Source: Axinella damicornis (lineage: Eukaryota; Porifera; Demospongiae; Axinellida; Axinellidae). From it: a stretch of 64,000 nucleotides of DNA. The stretch is taken from positions 10,265,533 to 10,329,532 of the forward strand of contig OZ007507.1 of the NCBI GenBank assembly GCA_963931865.1, read 5' to 3'. This document shows positions 12,376-25,400 of the stretch, piece after piece (position 1 is the first letter of the stretch; each line of letters starts with the position of its first letter). The notes below the pieces were generated by a model. That model was given only the letters and a program-made list of their open reading frames with translations, ran no database searches and was not told the DNA's origin. The translations under genes were made by a program, and so were the position numbers.

Positions 12376-12530
12376 CACTGCGATCCTACTCAAACCCTGG
12401 CAGAACGATTGTCAAAAGACATACTAACATACCACATAACTCTGCATAAAAACCACTATCGATAACCATGAGAACCATGATAACCGGTTATCATTTTAAA
12501 AAAAAGCAAAATTTCATCTTAAACCTTGCC

Positions 12531-13199
12531 ATGTCTATAAAAATTCGTGCAGTGTGCTATCCTACCGAGTGGGAATCTCAGGTGGAGATGGTGGAACTGA
12601 AACCTGTCTCTCCTGGAAGCGATGAATGGAAGAATGTCATTGGTCATATGCACAAAACATTACCAAATGCCAAAGTTAGAATGTTGCAGCGAATTCAGAA
12701 CCGATGGCTCTGGGAAAAGTATTTTTCAGCAAAGGCACGAATGGAAGAAGCCAAAGGAAAAATCAATGAGAAGAATCTATTTCATGGGACAAGAGGTGTC
12801 GCTCCTGACAAAATACATCGATCTGAACATGGTTTTGATTTTCGTTTCTCTCGTCAAGGAATGTGGGGTACGGGCACCTATTTTGCAGTAAATGCAAGCT
12901 ATTCAGATGCGTATGCATATCCAACAGGGAAGGAAAAGGAAAAACAAATCCTGTTTGCCAAAGTTCTCACAGGAGAGACATATCATTGCCAACCAGACAG
13001 GTCTCTGAATAAGCCTCCTCTGAAAGTACCTAACTCCGACTCTGATAGTTGTTGTACTGGACCATTTACTGATGAACGATATGACAGTGTATCTGGGAAC
13101 ACAAATGGCTCTGACATTTTTGTTATCTATGACCATGAGAAGGCATATCCTGCATACTTAGTCACTTATACTACACATTATCAGCGCATGTACTATTAA
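12531..13199 (+). CDS. PARP catalytic-domain protein, mono-ADP-ribosyltransferase type (intronless, 222 aa)
   Basis: A single exon encodes essentially one PARP catalytic domain. His85 in NLFHGTR and Tyr117 in GTGTYFA are the NAD-binding pair, and the third position of the triad is Ile196 in SDIFVIYDHEKAYPAYLVTY, giving H-Y-I instead of H-Y-E. That replacement is characteristic of mono-ADP-ribosylating PARPs (PARP7/10/12/14-like). The domain begins with residues resembling the usual start (VELKPVSPGSDEWKNVIGHM, IQNRWLWEKY). I chose the ATG at 12531 because the 21 codons upstream of it (from 12468) look like minisatellite-derived and A-rich sequence. No WWE, macro or zinc-finger domains are visible. 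It may be a domain-only gene or the last exon of a longer one, but there is no good acceptor upstream. Likely role: ADP-ribosylation in antiviral or stress responses, inferred from the family. Confidence 0.85.
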   Translation: MSIKIRAVCYPTEWESQVEMVELKPVSPGSDEWKNVIGHMHKTLPNAKVRMLQRIQNRWLWEKYFSAKARMEEAKGKINEKNLFHGTRGVAPDKIHRSEHGFDFRFSRQGMWGTGTYFAVNASYSDAYAYPTGKEKEKQILFAKVLTGETYHCQPDRSLNKPPLKVPNSDSDSCCTGPFTDERYDSVSGNTNGSDIFVIYDHEKAYPAYLVTYTTHYQRMYY

Positions 13200-14570
13200 T
13201 TTATATATACTTGCACTCCAGCCATAGAAATATATATTATAGTACACAGTTTTAATTATTATGACAGTACCCTCTTTGAGTTTCGTGTGCAAGGTAGCTA
13301 TGTGTAGTGATTTCGATGCTAGCTGCTGTACTATAATATTAAAATCAAATTCATGAACAAAACATTACTGAGAATATTGAATAGCATATAACATTCTGTT
13401 TTCCAGGAACTGTTACACTGCAATTATTATTCATGAACAACCATTATTCGTTAGCCAGAGGTACAAAGCTTGATTGCTAGCTAGTGATAATACTTACGGT
13501 TGTCCATAGGTGAACGTCATACTCTGCAGGACATTTTTGTGGAAGCTCTCATGCACCTGGCAGCAAGATCACAGAGACCGCTCATTGCACATGCATGACA
13601 AACTTTATTGTGCGGGCAATTACAAGTTGCCATCATTAGCACAAAACATGATCGGAATTTGCTGGGCTCTCTCCATTTCATGTCTTTCCCATCCCAATTT
13701 TACAACAGCAAACCTCCATATATAGATCCACCATAGATAATAGAACGCTCTATTATCTATGGATCCACTATTAAAAATAGGCACACCACAAGGTGGAAGA
13801 ATGTTGTAGAATCAAAATATACTCCAGGGTGTAAACTAGCACATAACATAGGCAGTGTAACTTGGGGCACATAGGTGTAACTTGGCCACTGGGGTTGGTT
13901 GGTCAGAAAATAGTCCCGTTCCCTGACCCTGAACGCACGGTTGCGCGTTCGGGATATTGATATGGGAACGAGACTAGTCAGATTACACGAATAGCACCTA
14001 TACTAGAAAGTCTACCGGATAGCTATGGCATCTATAGCTGTATTCTGAACAATGGATGAACGCAGTGGCTAACATCAGATTGACCATTGTTATCTCATCC
14101 ACGTAATGCATCCAATCTCAATCCAGTGGAAATATGGCTTATTCGTATATATAATATATTGTATAGTTTGTTTGCTTATTCTAATAGTGGAGCATGGATC
14201 CAGCGAGAAAAGAGTTGGGAAATGCATGGATTGAAATTTGTTTCTGACCAAAGATTTGCTTTGTAATGCTCGAGAATACAGTTAGCTAGCTGCATGATAG
14301 CTATTGCTGATCTCCGAATGCATTTCCCAACTGAAAACAAAGCAGTTGGCTGCATGGTCTCATTCCCATCCCTCCCTGCCTGAATTCATTATCTTGCTTA
14401 CACCAAACCTAAATGCTCCCCAACAGAGTTATGAATATAAAGATAATGACTATACAAGGAGTTTCATAGCATTCCATACCGTATACCGGTAATCGTTCTA
14501 GGCGGTGCGCGCGCGCCAGGGACCGGACCATCCATGCCCCGCCCTCCACGCTGCGCGCATGCGGTAGGGT
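13200..14570. other. Intergenic stretch with hairpins, no gene recognised
   Basis: Contains a 14-bp-stem hairpin with a 4-nt loop (13728-13759, ccatagataataga...), and a MITE of the TAGYCTCG family (about 13904-13976, from TAGTCCCGTTCCC to GGGAACGAGACTA). No coding signature. Confidence 0.55.
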
Positions 14571-14895
14571 GCGGTGGCCCTGGAGGTCGCGTCTAATGCA
14601 TAGGGCCTATGGCCTAATGACGTAATACCCAATGCGCAATACCTAATACCCAATGCACAATACCTAATACACGATAGACTTAATACCTGACACCCGATGC
14701 ATAATACGCCTAATACCTATGACCTAACGCGCAATACCCAATACGCGGCAGACGTAATACCTGATACCCGATGCACAATATGCCTAATACATACGACCTA
14801 ACGCCGCAATACCCAAAGCGTAATACCTAATACCCAACACGGAATAGGGTCATTCCATGTCAAATCAACACAAAAAATCCTGACCTCTTCCAATT

Positions 14896-15243
14896 TTGAC
14901 GAAACTTGGTGAGCCTGTTAGTTCTATTAGGAAACCACTGCACACCAAATTTCAGCTTCTGAAGTGTTATAGCTTTTCAACTGTAACAAATTTAATTTTC
15001 GCCTCAGGTGCCCGTTTTAGACCGCGTGCCATGACTGAAATACCCATATCTTCAGATGTGATCAACGTAGAGAGTTGCAGCAAGGATTTTCTCGAAGCTC
15101 TTGAAAGGCTCTTTCATTTGGCATATAATAATTTGACGTTTGATCTATTCAAAGTTCAAAGGTTATGTAATCTGACCTTTGACCTTGGTTCTGGAAAAAC
15201 GAAAGTTTTGATTTTTTTCAAACTTTTTTTACAAAGACCTTGA
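14896..15243 (+). other. 115-codon ORF in left inner arm of the foldback (doubtful)
   Basis: Starts MTKLGEPVSSI and ends FLQRP. A same-length ORF with about 86% identical residues occurs at 16978-17325 on the minus strand because the two lie in inverted arms. Most of the differences change the amino acid, which argues against strong protein-level selection. No domain recognised; probably repeat sequence that happens to be open. Confidence 0.25.
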
Positions 15244-16977
15244 ACCTAAATGTGTTTATTCACCAAGTTTTAATTTGGGACTACAATGGGAACAGCAGCT
15301 ATAGACCAAAATGTAGTAGCATGTACGAAATATGTGCACATAGCATACACAGATAATGGGTCTAAAACCCATCATGTTTACTAACCTGCCTAGTTTTATT
15401 AATTTCTGAACCAACTTAAGCTCTTCAGTTGCAGCTCAGCTTGCTGTCTGTGTCAGTGTGTATGTGCGACCTTTTCGTAGCATTGCTTTATTTACAGGTA
15501 ACTGGCTTCACTTGCTTCAGCTACTGCACTGGAAAAAATAATAACCATAATGTTATAGCACCGCGCCAGAAATGTAATTGATTCTCTGCTAGTGTAACCT
15601 GCCTTTGCAGCGCATGGGAGTTCACTGAAAACAGAGTAACCGGTTACTCTGTTTTCAGTGAACTCCCATGCGCTGCAAAGGCAGGTTACACTAGCAGAGA
15701 ATCAATTACATTTCTGGTTAATGAGTCAAACAATGGATACATCAGATGGATGCATAACTAACTGGCTGAGTAGCTACCAAGCACGTGCATACTATAATCT
15801 TTAGCTGGTATAGACAAGAGTCTGCCTTGCTTTTATGGAAACGTTTGTTCTTTATGAAGCATGACAGAATTTGATGGAGTGACTCTTTGGAATGGTGGAT
15901 GGTAGACATGTTTGTCCATTCTCTTCATGGTACTTACCAGTCAGGTATGCATCATGCATCTTCTGGTTAGTTTGCAGTGTGCCCCCACATTCACCTACAT
16001 GAGCACTGCTGTTAACATGTTGTGCAGAGGTCTGACAGTCGCTATGACACCTCCGTTCGTGTTAGCGTAGTGCAGCACAAGACAGTTCCCTCTTCACGGA
16101 CATGCTTGTCTCAATCACTACATCTGCATGAGTCCGGTGTAGCTCCTTACTCTGACTAGTTCGTCACTAGCCACCTGAACATGCACATGCAGCTACACTC
16201 ATGCTTAGGTGTCAGGATAAGTTACTAATGTAGGGCTTATTCAGGCTCTCACCAACGAGCAAGGTTCAAAATAACCATAACGTTATAGCAGTTACTCTGT
16301 TTTCAGTGAACTCCCTTGTGCTGCAAAGGCAGGTTTCACTACTAGCAGAGAATCAATTACATTTCTGGTTAATGAGCCAAACAATGGATACATCAGATGG
16401 ATGCATAACTAACTGGCTGAGTAGCTACCAAGCACGTGCATACTCTGCTGAAATTTGGTGTGCAGTGGTTATGAGATATACCATTGGATGCTGTGGAGAT
16501 CAGCTGCACAAGTACTATAGGGCACATGAACTATGCGAGGTCATCATACAATCCAGTTGCAAGCATTCTTTTTGATGAAAAACCTTGCAGATGGTAATTG
16601 CAGTATTTAGCTAAGTCTTTTTCTCTCAACCTAATGATGATCATGGCCTACAACCAAGAAGTATACCTGTAGTTGTAGACTGAGGAAGTCCAAATTTAGT
16701 GTGGAGTGGTCTCTCAATTAACGTTTGTAGCCTGACCTTTGACCTTGGTTCTGGAAAAACAAGTTTTGATTTTATTCCAACTTTATTTACAAAGACCTTG
16801 AACCTACATGTGTTTATTCACCAAGTTTTAATTTGGGACAACAATGGGAACAGCAGCTATAGACCAAAATGTAGTAGCATGAATACAAAAACGTGTACAT
16901 GCTACTACATTTTGGTCTATAGTTGCTGTTCCCATTGTAGTCCCAAATTAAAACTTGGTGCATGAATACATTTAGGT

Positions 16978-17325
16978 TCAAGGTCTTTGCAAAAAAGTTT
17001 GAAAAAAAATCAAAGCTTTTGTTTTTCCAGAACCAAGGTCAAAGGTCAGATTACATAACCTTTGAACTTTGAATAGATCAAACGTCAAACTATTATATGC
17101 CAAATGAAAGAGCCTTTCAAGAGCTTCGAGAAAATCCTTGTTGCAACTCTCTACGTTGATCACATCAGAAGATATGGGTATTTCAGTCATGGCACACTGT
17201 CTAAAATGGGCACCTGAAGCTAAAATTAAATTTGTTGCAGTTGAAAAGCTATAGCAGTTCAGAAGCTGAAGTTTGGTGTGCAGTGGTTTCTTAATAGAAC
17301 TAACAGGCTCACCAAGTTTCGTCAA
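16978..17325 (-). other. 115-codon ORF in right inner arm of the foldback (doubtful)
   Basis: The inverted counterpart of 14896-15243, with the same length and start and about 16 amino-acid differences. No recognisable domain. Listed only because the open frame is kept in both arms. Confidence 0.25.
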
Positions 17326-19381
17326 AATCGGAAGAGGTCAGGATTTTTTTGTGTTGACTTGACACGGAATGACCCAATAGCCAATGCCCCGCAATGGGCT
17401 CACTAAGTTCGCACGATCTGAGGATATGATGTCATCACAAGAATGAACCCTGACCTTGCGATTGACGCTAACTTCGATGACCTCCACCTGTACCTGTTGT
17501 GAAGAATGGTGTAGCTACTACGGAAGCTTCACCTTAGACTTTAGAAGTGGGCTGTACTAAGAGAACCTGGAGAAGACGCCGGTGTCTTCATCATAAGAAT
17601 TCCGGAGCTTCATCGTAAGAATTTCTTCAGGCTAGCTATCTAGCTATCAATGAAACATGCGGCTAGCTAGGAGACTGATTGTGAGATAAATTCTCCAGTG
17701 TCCGTCAGGAGATATCCTTAACTGCACTGCTATATGGAGATATATATATCCACTCGTGGAGAGCCTCTAACACTGTGACACTGATGATCAACAGCACCAC
17801 CCTGGCAAGATCTCTGCATAATGCTGATCAAAGACTGCTCTCTCAAACTTGTCCCTACCAACACCAGAGAGGCTCTCCAAGTTGCCAGGAAAATTCACCC
17901 AACTGGGACCTTTCAGTCCCTTTGAAATTTGCTCTCTGGGACAACCATTTCAGCAAATGAAATCTCTGGCCGATACCTTTGCTATGTTGAAACAATTCTG
18001 CCGAAGATTTGAATTGAATGTGTGTTCATTCCACATTTGTAACTCATTGAGCTGAGACTCAAACTCCCCCCCCCCCCCCACACACACACTCCGTAATTGC
18101 CTATTTCTGTTTTGCAAGTAACTTGCTTATGTATACAGTTCAGCCAAAGTCTTCTCTCAGAGGCTACCTTGTGTCCTAGGCTAGCATATCTCCTAGCTAT
18201 ATAGTTATAATCATGTCATATACATCTCATACTGTTGAGCCTCTTCTGGACGACGAATCTATATTTATGCCTACCAACATACACACACACACTTCCACGC
18301 ACAAATTGTTCATCCAAGAAACAGGCAATCATGATTGATAATGTCCCCGTTGGTTGGAAACTAGCTAACTCCTTACTTGCCAGTCAATTTTCTGACAATC
18401 ACTGGCTGTCTCCGAGTCCCTACACAAGATAGAGCTAGCTACAACATTCCTGTTTTTCTTGCGGGAAGTTCTGGTGCCAGAAGTTGTTAAGATGAAGTTC
18501 CGGCGTCTTCTCCAGGTTCTCTTAGTACAGCCCACTTCTAAAGCCCAAGGTGAAGCTTCCGTAGTAGCTATGCCATTCTTCTCAACAGTGGAGGTCGAAG
18601 TTGGCGTCCATCGCAAGGTCAGGGTTCATTCTTGCGATGACATCATATCCTCAGATCTTAGTGAGCGCGAGCCCAATGGACCATTTTCCGCTGATGTCAC
18701 TTCCTGTGTACTAATTAATCAACATTGTTGCACTGCCCTGATTTTCACTTAGAATGTACTGTTTGAGGTACGTGGATGATATCTCAAGTTTGAGTGCATT
18801 GGGTACAGGAGTTATGAGCCAGCGAAATTTGTCCATTTCCCATAGAGAATGTATTAGGGGGGGCAAAAGTTGCCCCCCCTAATACATTCTCTATGGGAAA
18901 TAGACAAACTTCACTGGTACGTAACTCTGGAAAACAACAAGCTAATGCACTCAAACTTGAGATATCATCTAAGCATCTCGTACAGTATATTCTAGGTGAA
19001 AATCAGGGCAATCCAGCAATGCCGATTAATTAGTACACAGGAAGTGACATCACGTAGAAAATGGTCCATTGCGGGGCATTGCGGGCTATTCCGTGTTGGG
19101 TATTAGGTATTACGCTTTGGGTATTGCGGCGTTAGGTCGTAGGTATTAGGCATATTGTGTATCGGGTATCAGGTATTACGTCTGTCGCGTATTGGGTATT
19201 GCGCGTTAGGTCATAGGTATTAGGCGTATTATGCATCGGGTGTCAGGTAGTAAGTCTATCGTGGAATAGGTATTGCGCATTGGGTATTAGGTATTGCGCA
19301 TTGGGTATTACGTCATTAGGCCATAGGCCCTATGCATTAGACGCGACCTCCAGGGCCACCGCAGTAGGGTCTGGTCCCCAC

Positions 19382-19436
19382 TAGTCTCATTCCCAGACCC
19401 CGAACGCGCACGGGGGGGGGTCTGGGAACGAGACTA
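19382..19436. mobile_element. 55-bp hairpin MITE (TAGYCTCG family) at the MFS start
   Basis: Termini TAGTCTCATTCCCAGACC and GGTCTGGGAACGAGACTA. Flanks GGTCCCCAC (19373-19381) and GGTCCCCTA (19437-19445) match at 7 of 9. The element ends 17 bp before the ATG at 19454, so it lies in the 5' UTR or core promoter. Confidence 0.75.
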
Positions 19437-19453
19437 GGTCCCCTAGCAAGATC

Positions 19454-22400
19454 ATGTCGACTACAGAGGAGGTAGAATTACATGAAGCAGTTGCAAGTTA
19501 CCCGGAAGGACAAAAGCCACCGGAGCAGCCTGCTGATGCTGCTAGAGGGACTGTGAACAAAGTGAACACGAGTCTGTTGAAGAAAATCTCCCTTACCGTG
19601 TTGACCCTACTCGGCTACACATCCACTTTTGCTGCGATATCTGATGTCACGGCATTTTATGCGATCCTGGTGAGCAGTACTGCTGGTGAGGTGATGCTTG
19701 AATGTGTTGCATGTGGGCATACTTTTGGTTAAGGTTGGAACCACTGTGAAGAAGGTCTGGGAATGGGCAAATTGGATTCACAGTTTATCGTCCAGCAGTT
19801 ATGAATATTGCATGCGGGTGGCGGTGCATTTTTCATTATTCATTGCATAAGGCAATAGCGAATTTCCCCGCTTGAATGGACTTGAAAAGTTCCCCAAAGT
19901 TCTGCGATAGATCGAGAGAAAGCACACTCCACGGAACGAGTGTCTTGTTGGCAGAGGACACGTACACACTGGCGAACGACGCCATCGTCAGTATTTACTT
20001 AGTACATGCAAGACGACCATGTGCTAGTTGCAATATACCACGTGATACAAAATAAAAAATGAACATATTTGGATTTTCCCCGAATAGCATGCGGGCGGGG
20101 ACGATAAACAGTGAATCAACTTTGTCGACGTCTGGCCTAATAGCTAGCTACGTCAAATCGCTGTGCCATGCCATAGTATACTCCAACTGTTTGGCACATT
20201 GACGGGAGCAACGAGCAGGTCGATAGTGATCGTGGTATCACTGCTGATCGCTAATAATTGCCCAAATGTGCTTTACACACATAACCGTGGAGACAACTTG
20301 AAAGGTGCATGCCCAGACCCTCCGTCGCTGTGTGTGAGTGTACTGAAATCATAGGAGGTCCTGGGAGTGTACTGTGTGCCAGGAATGCAGGCACACTTCC
20401 AATTACCTATGAATAATGGCTAGTTGGATCAGCCTGCCTGTCTCTAATTGGATTTGTGCCACTAACCAATTTATGGGTTCCTTGTGTGGCTAGCTAGAGT
20501 AATATTATTGCCAAACGCCTTAGCGTGAGGCACATAATTGTGTGCATGCAGGCAGTCGTAGTATTTGTGTATGTATGTATGTCCGTTACGTTAACGTTAA
20601 TGAGTTTTTCGTATAGTTTACGTACTTCCTAGCACTTGGCGCTCTGCATCTGCAGTTGTTGTGCGGTGGAGGACAGAAGACGATAACTAGGGAACGAACG
20701 AGCCCAGAGGTATAGAAGATGATTAACTGAGATGACAGACGACAGGACAAAGACGACTTGCACTCCAGCAGAAGAGCGACACGCTTGACTTGTTGACCCA
20801 TGAGTAGGATAGGCAAAGGGCATCTGAGCGTCGTTCTAGGGAATCTCTTCACCAGAGGTGAGCTTTTTTGAGCAAAATGGTATGCACAGAGCGGAAGTAT
20901 ACTACAAATTTATTTCTCGACTTCGCTTCACATAAAATGTTCATACGAGTTCCGCGTGAGGCATTTTATGCGTATGCCTAGTATAATCAGTAGCTTCTCT
21001 TGCTAAAGCTTGATGAACTCCATAGACTGACTTCTCATGACTTTGGAAATGTTAACCGCAAAGAAACAAGGACTTACACTGTTCCCAGGCCTTCTTGCAA
21101 GTGACGGCTTCTGGAACCCCAGAAGGCTTATCTGATGCTAAGAGAGTACGTAACAGTGATGTAATATTCACCGAGGAGAAAATTCACCTCTACCTACATG
21201 ATTGTACTATGTGCGTACTTGTTATTACCTAATTATGCGTCGCTCAAGGAATAAATATTTTGCAATGTAATGCAACAACAGAAATTCGGACGACCAAACG
21301 GCGATGCATGATTAGAAAACACCTCGCTAGGTACTCGAGCCAGATGAGGTGTAGACAAGACTATTGCATGGAGGTTGTGTTTGTTCCCGGTTGTCAGACT
21401 GTCGCTGCCTTTTCTCCTACACGGGGCGTCCGTATCCTCGGGCACAGAATACGAGTGAGTTGCTTCTGTTGTGGTTGCCATCTCTTACCTTCACTGATGT
21501 CCCTGCCATATTGCAACTGCACCATTATACAGCAACGTTGGCAGGCAGTGATGCCCCCTGTTCGCCGTTTAACTGTACTGTGTGCGCTTTTGAGCTAGTT
21601 GTCATGCCTTGCCTTTATAAAATTGTGTGACGCAATACGCAATAATAGGAATTGAGTCCCCGGAAAGCGACGCATCGTTGGGAGTTTCAGATTTTGATAC
21701 AGAATTAGAAAGGACGCATAATAAGAGAGTGCCTATGGTACTACTGTCATGATAGCTGGAATTGTGGGATGTGTGTGTATGTGTGTGTGTTGGGGGGGGG
21801 GGGGGGGGGGGGGGGAGTGCTGTAGAGGGGGAAAATCCCAAGGTGCCCGCCATTGTATGGAACCCTGCTGGTAAATGCAGTTAAGGCAGAATCAGTTTCT
21901 CATTGTAGTGCAAGCCAAGTTAATTTTGTGGACTGAAAAGCTTTCTCAACAGGATTCTTGCTACCAAACGTACCGTTCGGAAGCCAAAAATTCATGAGGC
22001 TGATGAGCTCTCGCCAATGTCACTTGACAACTTGAGTGGCACGAAGCTAGCCATGTTTACAGGCAAGAATGGTAGACTGGTAGTTTAGTCCGCTAGCTAA
22101 AGGCGCAAACAACTTACCTCTGCTCTTGCGCTCGATTTCCAGCAATGGACAAGGCCTTGGTACTTGGTAGTGGAAACTTGCTGATACACGGTCGACAGGT
22201 TTCTTACGGCGCCATTTTCGTGTGTGGTTGCTACGTGCATAAACCCGGAAGTGACCAATCAGCACCGCCCATCCCGTTACCCTTTACAGCATGCAATACG
22301 GGGAGTGCACTACAAGTGGATATTGCACTCCACGTCTATTAGGAAATACTATTGGACGAATATGAAGTATATAATAAATACCAATAGGCCGGCACTTCCA

Positions 22401-25400
22401 AAGTATTGAAAGTAGGTTCAGTAGTCCTGTTATTGGTACTACATGACCACAATTCAGTGTAACAAGAGAAGTGTGAACAACATAATTATTCATATTGTTG
22501 ACATCTCAGATGTTCCGCGCGTGAGCCTGGGTACGAGGCTAGTTGCTATCCACTGTGAGTGTTGCCCAGTAGGCTCGTTCCCAGGCCTTCTATTCATCCA
22601 GTTTTTGCAAGCAATCAAAAACTGGAGGAGTAGAAGGCCTGGGAATGAGGCTAGTTGCCCAGCCCTACTGCTGATAGTGGAATGGGTTGTTGAGGTACAA
22701 TGTACTTGTCAACTAAGTTTGTCCAGTGTCACTGTACTGAGGGTGCATGCACAGTCCTACCATAGATAAATGCATTTTGGCTAATCCAAGTGGTGCATGC
22801 TTGCCTGGTTCCCAGGATCCTTGCTTCCAAAGAGATGGGAGGAACCTGCGAGGAAGCCAGCTGTTTACAGGAGAATTACAAATCTAACCTCAACTACACA
22901 TTAGTTTACTTAGAGAGGTGCATAATTGGATCATTGTGAGTGATGTACGGACAACCCACTGGCTTCCATCATTGATTAAATTCAGTTATGATCACAAGTT
23001 AACTAGAGTGTTTCTGAACTTGTGGTATAGGGGAATATGTTGGAATACGTATCTGCATCATGCCTGATCATGCCTAGTCTCGTGTCCAGACCCCACCCCA
23101 CATGCGAAAGAGGAGGGTCTGGCGACTTTGCGCAGAAACCTCGGTCTTTGTTAACTTTTAGGAATTTCAGACTGCCAATGAAATCGTAGAGAATTCAATT
23201 TTGTTTTTATTAGGAGCGAGAAGTTGCAAATCCCTCTTGCAATCATGTATATTATTTCATGCGTAGGTGTTCCTGTTCTGTCCGGTTTCAGGCGGTTAGC
23301 TGAGCGTGAATGTTGCTGAAAGTCACCAGATGGATATTCCACGTATAGGTTTCTGGCTGGGCACGAGACTAGATTGTGCCCACCCCACATGTGTACGTGT
23401 GACCTGACCACGTGCTTACGAGTATCTACTGTCTACATGACCTAGCTTGTGTGAATTTGAGAGTGTGGAGTTGAGATAAAAATTACACTCACTGTGCACT
23501 CCACATATAGCTGCTCTAGCTCTGCAAGCCCTGAAGGCCCCCCCCCCCCCCCCCCCCCCCCCCAACCTCTGGCTACGTGAGACTATTGTGGAGTTACAGT
23601 ATCAACAGATGTCGACTGCGCTCACTGTTCGACTCCACATGTAACTGCTCTAGCTCTGCAAGCCCTTGAGGCACCACACGCTTGTCCACTGATCGGAGTA
23701 CCAATATTGTATTTCTCATACCGTCGAGTCCTTGCGGCAAATAAAACACAATTAGCCGGCAGGAAACACATTGCATTAGGCTTAGTGTTATCAACATTCC
23801 TGAGTGTGACAGGTTCTGGTACATACATACATACGTATATGGTGAGAAATAGATCCCCCATTCACAGCCTCGCGCTATTGTGCTCGGCTATATTATTCTG
23901 CTATGAAATTTTGGTGGCTAACTTTCACCTCTTGTTCCTATAGGCACAGAACCACAGTGTTCCTACTTACGTTGTTGGGCTTGTTCTTGGTTTTCCTCAT
24001 CTGTGTTTGGTATTCCTACCTCCTGTCACTGGATACTTCGTAAGTGATGTAGACCCTGTGCAGTGGCCTCATCTTACATACGATCTCATCAGCGATCTCA
24101 TCTTTATTATTACTGTAGCTTCCTCATCTGGGGCTGAAGTTTACGCAAGTTGCCGGGCTGTTCTTAACCGGTGGATCTGAAGTTCTATTTGGGCAAGTAT
24201 AGCTATACTGCATACGTAATCAATTCTCCCTATACTGAAGGTGCTTTGCTCTACGAATTGTACGTGTGAATGATGTGATCACTGATGGGAGATTGACCCA
24301 CAAGATTGCAGACTTCATTACCCCACACATACATGCAAGAAGTGGTGTCAGTCAGTGTGTATATGTCAGTCAGTCAGTCTGTCAGTTTGCTAGTATTGAA
24401 ACCTTTTATTGCCAACTTTGCACACACTTGCGTGCACACACCCATGCACCTGCTGGCATGACCACATGCACACGTACATATGCACACGCACACGTACATA
24501 TACACATGCACAGATTTGTGGCCAAGATGCCTACTCCTACATTGTTCATCATGTTTAGTTTCTTGCTGAAGCTAGTGGAGGGTATTGGACTTACGATGTT
24601 CTTCACAGCTTCCATGACACTACTAACTCAGCTGTACCTTGACAGAAAGGGCACGTATGCGGTAAGCATTTTTGATTTTTCGGAGTTGGATAACCACTTG
24701 TAACAGACTCAAACTCACATTTTGGTGAGACGTTTCAGGTCTGGACAACTGTGGACAGAAGCATAACCAGGTACTTTGCATAATGCTGAGTTTGTCAAGG
24801 AGCTACGTAGCCTCGTTCCCAGGCTGGCGTGGGAGAGCCTGGGAACCAGGCTACAATGTGATATGTAGTTGTGAGCCTGAGACGTCTAGTGAGACATTGT
24901 TTCTGTGCTGCTACGTTAAGTCTACTGTGGGGAAGTATTGTGGACTGCTGCTACTTTATTTCTTCTTTTATTTCTTCTCTTGTTTTTGTTTTAGGGGAGC
25001 ACCTTAGATAGGTCCATGACCTCCTGTGTAACCCTTTCCATGTTCCACTGGATAAAATCAATTTAACTAACTAACTAACTACTGCTGAATTTGCCAAGGC
25101 ACATAACATCATTGTTGTGATATGTAGTTGTGAGCCTGAGACATGGTCCATTGTTACATTTTGTCACCCTGACTTCATGGGAAACTATTGTTATCTCTAT
25201 GCAGAGCATATTAGACCTCTCAATTGCGCTAGGGTATATCATCGGAGTGCCAGTAGGTGGAGGACTTCAAGAGGTATGTACGAGTGGTCTTCCTGATCTG
25301 CTCTAAGTCATGCAGCAGAAAATGATGCGGGTTTTTAGCTTTTTATGGTCAATACGTACCTGCAATGTGCAATACAGAAAATGATAGCAGAGAGTTGCTT

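Larger units (their letters stand above)
14571..19362. mobile_element. 4.8-kb composite of nested inverted repeats (foldback-like)
   Basis: Outer inverted arms of 277 bp (14571-14847 and 19086-19362) are highly similar and consist of degenerate short units such as 'taatacctaatacccaa'. Inside are further inverted pairs: about 14848-15325 with 16892-17376; a perfect-looking palindrome 15566-15717 (76-bp arms); about 17391-17615 with 18470-18680; and about 18675-18865 with 18871-19070. A direct copy of part of the 15.6-kb palindrome lies at about 16277-16445. No transposase, RT or helicase signature is visible, so it is either a nonautonomous foldback element or several MITEs nested in one another. 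It ends 91 bp before the MFS start codon. Confidence 0.75.
19670..23943 (+). other. MFS intron 1, repeat-rich
   Basis: No gene called. It holds a 24-bp G run (21792-21815), an 84-bp hairpin MITE (22570-22653), a 297-bp MITE (23075-23371), a 26-bp C run (23538-23563) and a ~165-bp tandem duplication around it (about 23465-23690, repeating 'ctgctctagctctgcaagccc'). Two minus-strand ORFs (21233-21481 and 22047-22265) end near possible splice donors, but no gene could be built from them. Confidence 0.55.

Noticed and set aside
11801..12393. Three overlapping minus-strand ORFs of 166-185 codons made of a GSQWF-like repeat
   Set aside because: They come from the 10-bp minisatellite, which has no stop in any minus-strand frame; no start context, splice sites or non-repeat sequence support a gene.
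21233..22265. Two minus-strand ORFs near plausible splice donors in MFS intron 1
   Set aside because: They do not join in frame to further exons and show no family signature; a small nested gene cannot be excluded.
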